Source of the DNA: Mnemiopsis leidyi
Taxonomy: Eukaryota; Ctenophora; Tentaculata; Lobata; Bolinopsidae
Assembly (NCBI GenBank): GCA_000226015.1
Contig: JH153618.1
Location: 20,839-84,838 of the forward strand
Length of the DNA stretch: 64,000 bases
Reading direction: 5' to 3'
Shown here: positions 60,543 through 64,000 of the stretch, piece by piece
How positions within the stretch are numbered: position 1 is the stretch's first letter
Layout: each line of letters starts with the position of its first letter
Position numbers and translations under genes: made by a program
Notes under the pieces: model-generated
Told to the model about the DNA's origin: nothing
Databases searched by the model: none
The model's input: only the letters and a program-made list of their open reading frames with translations

Positions 60543-62458
60543 GGAGGAGAGGACGTTGAAGCGGTTTAGCTGGAGGACCAGGAAGGGAGGGAGGTGTGAG
60601 ATGGAGGTGGAGGTTATAGCGGACTGTTCACTGTCACACAGGTTACAGTACCAGGTACTTCCAGCGCATAGCTCGTCACTGAGGGTACGAATCTATAGAT
60701 GATAGCAGTTTTTTGATAAGGCAAATTTTACCAACTTCAGAATTCCTGGTCATCAGTAAACCATGTGACAACGGTTGAATAATAAGAAGACAGATCATAC
60801 TAGACAAGGTTGTTTCCTGTGTCGTGGGATACTAATACGATCCGTTTCACCTAAGCGAGGTCAGGAGTCCTGACTCAGGACTCAGGTCAAGAAACTGTCA
60901 CAACGTTTTACCTCTTGACGAAGGCGTTCAGACAATCTTGTAGTTCGAGAGGTTTGAGGATTTGCTCTAGTTTCTTCAGCGATTCAGTATCAGTCACGTG
61001 GGTCAACTTATCCTGTTTAGAATGTTGTAGTGAGAAAAGAACCGGGTTTTAATCGTACTAAGTACTTCATAACTTTATCGCAGTGGTGCACACCGGCCAA
61101 AATTTATTTCAAAAAAATTAAGAGCATAGTACATACAATACATATAGTTCAAAGAGATCCTTCAACAAAACATTACAAGCTAAAAGATACTGAAACTAAA
61201 AGCTTAAAAAGTAAAGACAAAGTTGCAGGCACATCACTGGCCTCGAGAGATGAGGGGCACTGGACGAGACACACAACAAAACGATGTGATCCTAGGATGG
61301 TGTACTCCCCGTCATCTGTCACTTCCTTCATCAGATCTGAGTGTTATTAGAATGTGGGGGGAGTGGGGAGTAACAGCAGAGCGCTAAGGATATGGAACTT
61401 TCTTTAATACGTGGATCAGAATGTGAAATAAGACTTTAATGTGTATCAAAAGCGTGTACATGACTGTTGATTGAACTTACAAAATAAAATGAAATTACGA
61501 AAAGGGTATATGGAGGACTAACCAGTTCCGTCAGCTAAATAGAGTGATGCGGTAGAGGGAGTAAGAGGAAAGGGAACCAGGCTTGAAACGAAGGACCTCA
61601 TGGAGGCTCCATCAACCTTGCTCGGCAGTTCTATCAGAAACGGATGACCTATCAACTGAGGGGTATAAATTTCTGCAATCAGTGGTCAGTGAACAAAAAC
61701 TAAGCTAGTGTTAACTCACGGTAAACAAAGCATATTAGCAATAAAATGTTTGAAATTAGCGAGATACCCGAATGAGCATAAAATACGGCCATGCTCTTAA
61801 CAGAACGAAACTAAACACCACCTACATTATCGTTGTAAGATACATTAAGTGGGGTCTGAGTCCACCGGACAGAGGTGGTCCCCTCTGCCCCGGCGGGGTG
61901 AAGTTCGCTGATCCTCTCCTTGCACACCGGACACTGAGCGCAGGAGGTGGACTCTTTGTAGGAGTCGTAACACTCCTTACAGATCGTCTGCAGAGTTTGA
62001 GTTTAGCTAGAGGAACTGCCATGGGAATCGGACAACATGCGTACATTGCATTCTCACATAATATGACACCAAACCAGCCACAACAACAATAATAATTAAA
62101 ATTGACATGTTATTGTAGTTAATATCCAATACACCAGGAGCAGAAACTGACCGTATAGCCCTCATCCAGTAATTCCCGTTCACTGGCTACTGAGACTCAA
62201 AAGATACCTATTGCCGTTAATATTCAATATTCTATATTCAATACTGACACACAAACTTTCTCTTCCTTTCAACTTATTTGTAAGTTACAGAAAAAAACTC
62301 CCCATTGCCCTTCATATTCAATAGTTTATATTCAATATTCAATACTGAATCCAGGACCGGGAACAGATCGAAATATCTCCCATCGCTTCATCTTGTGATT
62401 CTCGCTCACTAGCTAGACGACAGCTATTTTCTATCTCTCTCATTGTCTTCCTCAGACG
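60543..62458 (-). CDS. USP deubiquitinase, middle exons (split USP, USP19/USP4/USP15-like)
   Basis: Minus-strand exons in sense order: a candidate at about 62363-62458 (REIENSCRLASERES), microexon 62152-62189, 61844-61987 (zinc-finger-like TICKECYDSYKE, CAQCPVCKERI), 61523-61655 (IGHPFLIELPSKVDG), about 61233-61336, 60912-61012 (LKPLELQDCLNAFVK) and 60543-60678 (SDELCAGSTWYCNLC, SHLPPFLVLQLNRF). Phases agree from 62189 down, except that the 61233 donor is a guess. Paired CxxC followed by LPPFLVLQLNRF is the second half of a USP catalytic core. A zinc finger just before an IGxPFL segment recalls the MYND-containing insert of USP19. The catalytic Cys box (normally GNTCYMNS-like) is not seen and should lie upstream, beyond the window or beyond the GPCR gene at 63 kb. 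Its product would cleave ubiquitin from substrates if the Cys half exists. Confidence 0.75.
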
Positions 62459-63017
62459 CTGTGTTATCCGTTGCTTTAAAAAATCCAAAACTTTAGTTAA
62501 AAGTTTCCAGACGTCCCCCTAAGCCTACATAGACAGTACATACTACTGATGATCACCGATTTTTGTGATTTTTTGAAAAATAAGTCACTTTTTAATTTCT
62601 ATGTCCCGATTTCGAACATTTTAAGGTTTTTTGCCATTTGTCACTGACGATTGGTGCCACTTGAGTCAGTAAATCAAATCACGAAATCAAAAAGTTTGTT
62701 TAACAAGGTAGATCTACCTAGTACAATCCATCAAATTTGGGCGAATTGTCCTCGGCCCATATCGGTACGCTGCCTGATCCTGCATCATACCTTTTCAATA
62801 TTTATCTGAGGCAGGTGCTCAAATTTTACCCAATCGGTTTCTATCCTGCATCACGAAATCAAACAATCTACCGACAATTACACCCAAGAAAATTCAGTTC
62901 ACACACGTTAGTAGGGTTCCCAATAAATGATGTTGTCTGATCTGTCAGGACGGATTTCCAAAACGACAACTGCGATATTGTGTATCTGGGCACAGTTGTC
63001 CGGCAACTCTTGAAACC
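62459..63017. other. Non-coding tract between USP exons and the GPCR
   Basis: No exon, tRNA or clear repeat array recognised. If the USP gene continues upstream, this is intronic. Confidence 0.45.
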
Positions 63018-63940
63018 TCAGTTGGTTCCGCCCCTCTGAGGCTTATCAAGGATTCTTTCAGTAAGTAATATGTAAATGACAGGATTATAGGAAGACAGCA
63101 TTATTGGTAGAAAGACTAAAAGAGTTCGCATAAGTCGAACATGCTCGTGCTTAACAACTCTGCAAATAACCAATATACACCAAATCAAATTTCCACCATT
63201 CAATATCGCAATCTTTAAAGCGCTTCTGATTTTTCTTCTTCGTAACTCCTGGCCTCCCAATACTGCTTGCGAATTAACGATGTTCCGGACTGTTAATATT
63301 GAGACCCCAGTAGAAAAACAGATAAGCACAGCCATCAGAGAAAGCCGTATTTTTCCATTTAAATCAAAGGGATCCAAGTAATTCACAGTCTGCATACTCA
63401 TTTCAAAAACTACAGGATTATTGGAAGGATGGAAATACAAGAACTTTAGAGAATAAATCATCCAGAGAACACATGACAGTCCGAGAGCTAAATGTACCGC
63501 CTTTCTGTAAAGGACGCGAAGTGGAGATGAGATTTGATACCATCTAGTAAATGACAATAAAGCTGTGATTAGTATCGGATTGTAGACAAAAAACCATAAT
63601 ACGCCGCCCACTATTTTCTCAGAGCTGCTTAAAACTGTCCTGTTATATTCGTAATAATTAGTGTGGCAAAACGAAAAATTGTGGTCCCGAACGCACTGTT
63701 CATCTTTCGGAGCTGTTATCCCCACGCTCAAAACACTGGTAACAAACACTGAAGTGATGATATCTGTAGCTGACAGAGTGACAGTGCTATGAAAAGATCT
63801 CGAGCAACCGACTTCTTCTTCCATAGGTTGTGTCTCAAAACAAGCGGATTGAGAAGTATTGAGATGAGAGAGATGAGGATTGTCGTCAGAACAACCCAAA
63901 TGTCCGGGGAAGACACACCTCCCTCGCTCAACATTGCCAT
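63018..63940 (-). pseudogene. Intronless class A GPCR with a frame break in TM2
   Basis: The start is ATG 63938-63940. The first frame gives TM1 (VVLTTILISLISILLNPLVL), ICL1 and RDLFIALSL. The remaining six helices continue in another frame from SATDIITSVFV. The switch falls near 63775-63790, where CTGTCACTCTGTCAG appears one base short of a smooth reading, so one lost base or a sequencing error is enough. Later parts look intact: TM3 ends LLSFTRWYQISSPLR (D/ERY replaced by TRW), TM6 LNGGNLIWCILVICRVV, and TM7 MLSSYNPVIYILL with NPxxY. The total is about 307 residues. It is not close to the large-loop GPCR at 25-31 kb. It could be a recent pseudogene or a working receptor with an assembly error. 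Confidence 0.75.
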
Positions 63941-64000
63941 GATCCCAGATAAACACAAAGTCGAGCCGCTCTCCGGGGCAAATATCGAGCTAGCAGCTGC

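Overview
This is a eukaryotic, animal (metazoan) genome fragment. Coding exons are short and spread over both strands, and they join across GT-AG introns with matching codon phase. The products are animal families: class A GPCRs, thrombospondin type-1 (TSP1) proteins, a fucolectin-like lectin, a CD225/dispanin membrane protein and a USP deubiquitinase. Much of the window is AT-rich non-coding DNA with minisatellites. Several proteins are too diverged for me to name. A non-bilaterian or other invertebrate (ctenophore or cnidarian) seems likely, but this is inference. A 13-N run shows that this is a scaffold.

Layout. 0-2 kb: the 3' part of an unidentified acidic gene (minus). 2.6-12.3 kb: the C-terminal exons of a large helical protein (plus); one 5.9-kb intron of it holds a single-exon type I membrane protein gene on the other strand. 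14.3-15.4 kb: a basic nuclear-type protein (minus) with CCAAT, CHR-like and E-box elements upstream. 16.4-20.0 kb: a proline/glutamine-rich dispanin (minus), with a long inverted repeat in its intron. 25.1-31.6 kb: a many-exon class A GPCR (minus) with a third intracellular loop of about 500 residues. 31.6-49.3 kb: a gene-poor tract with tandem arrays, an intact-looking tRNA-derived SINE, a TIR element carrying a LINE fragment, and a probable assembly duplication. 49.4-62.5 kb: a split USP gene resembling the USP19/USP4/USP15 group (minus). Its 10.7-kb intron contains a two-TSP1 secreted protein gene (minus), a fucolectin-TSP1 secreted protein gene (plus) and mobile-element fragments. 63.0-63.9 kb: an intronless class A GPCR (minus) with one frame break.

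I found no operon-like pathway. The most distinctive biology is architectural: genes nested inside introns of unrelated genes (two clear hosts, perhaps three), and two TSP1 genes in opposite orientation inside one deubiquitinase intron. Exon models were built by hand from open frames, splice signals and phase. Where every junction agrees in phase, confidence is good; single-exon guesses are marked as such.
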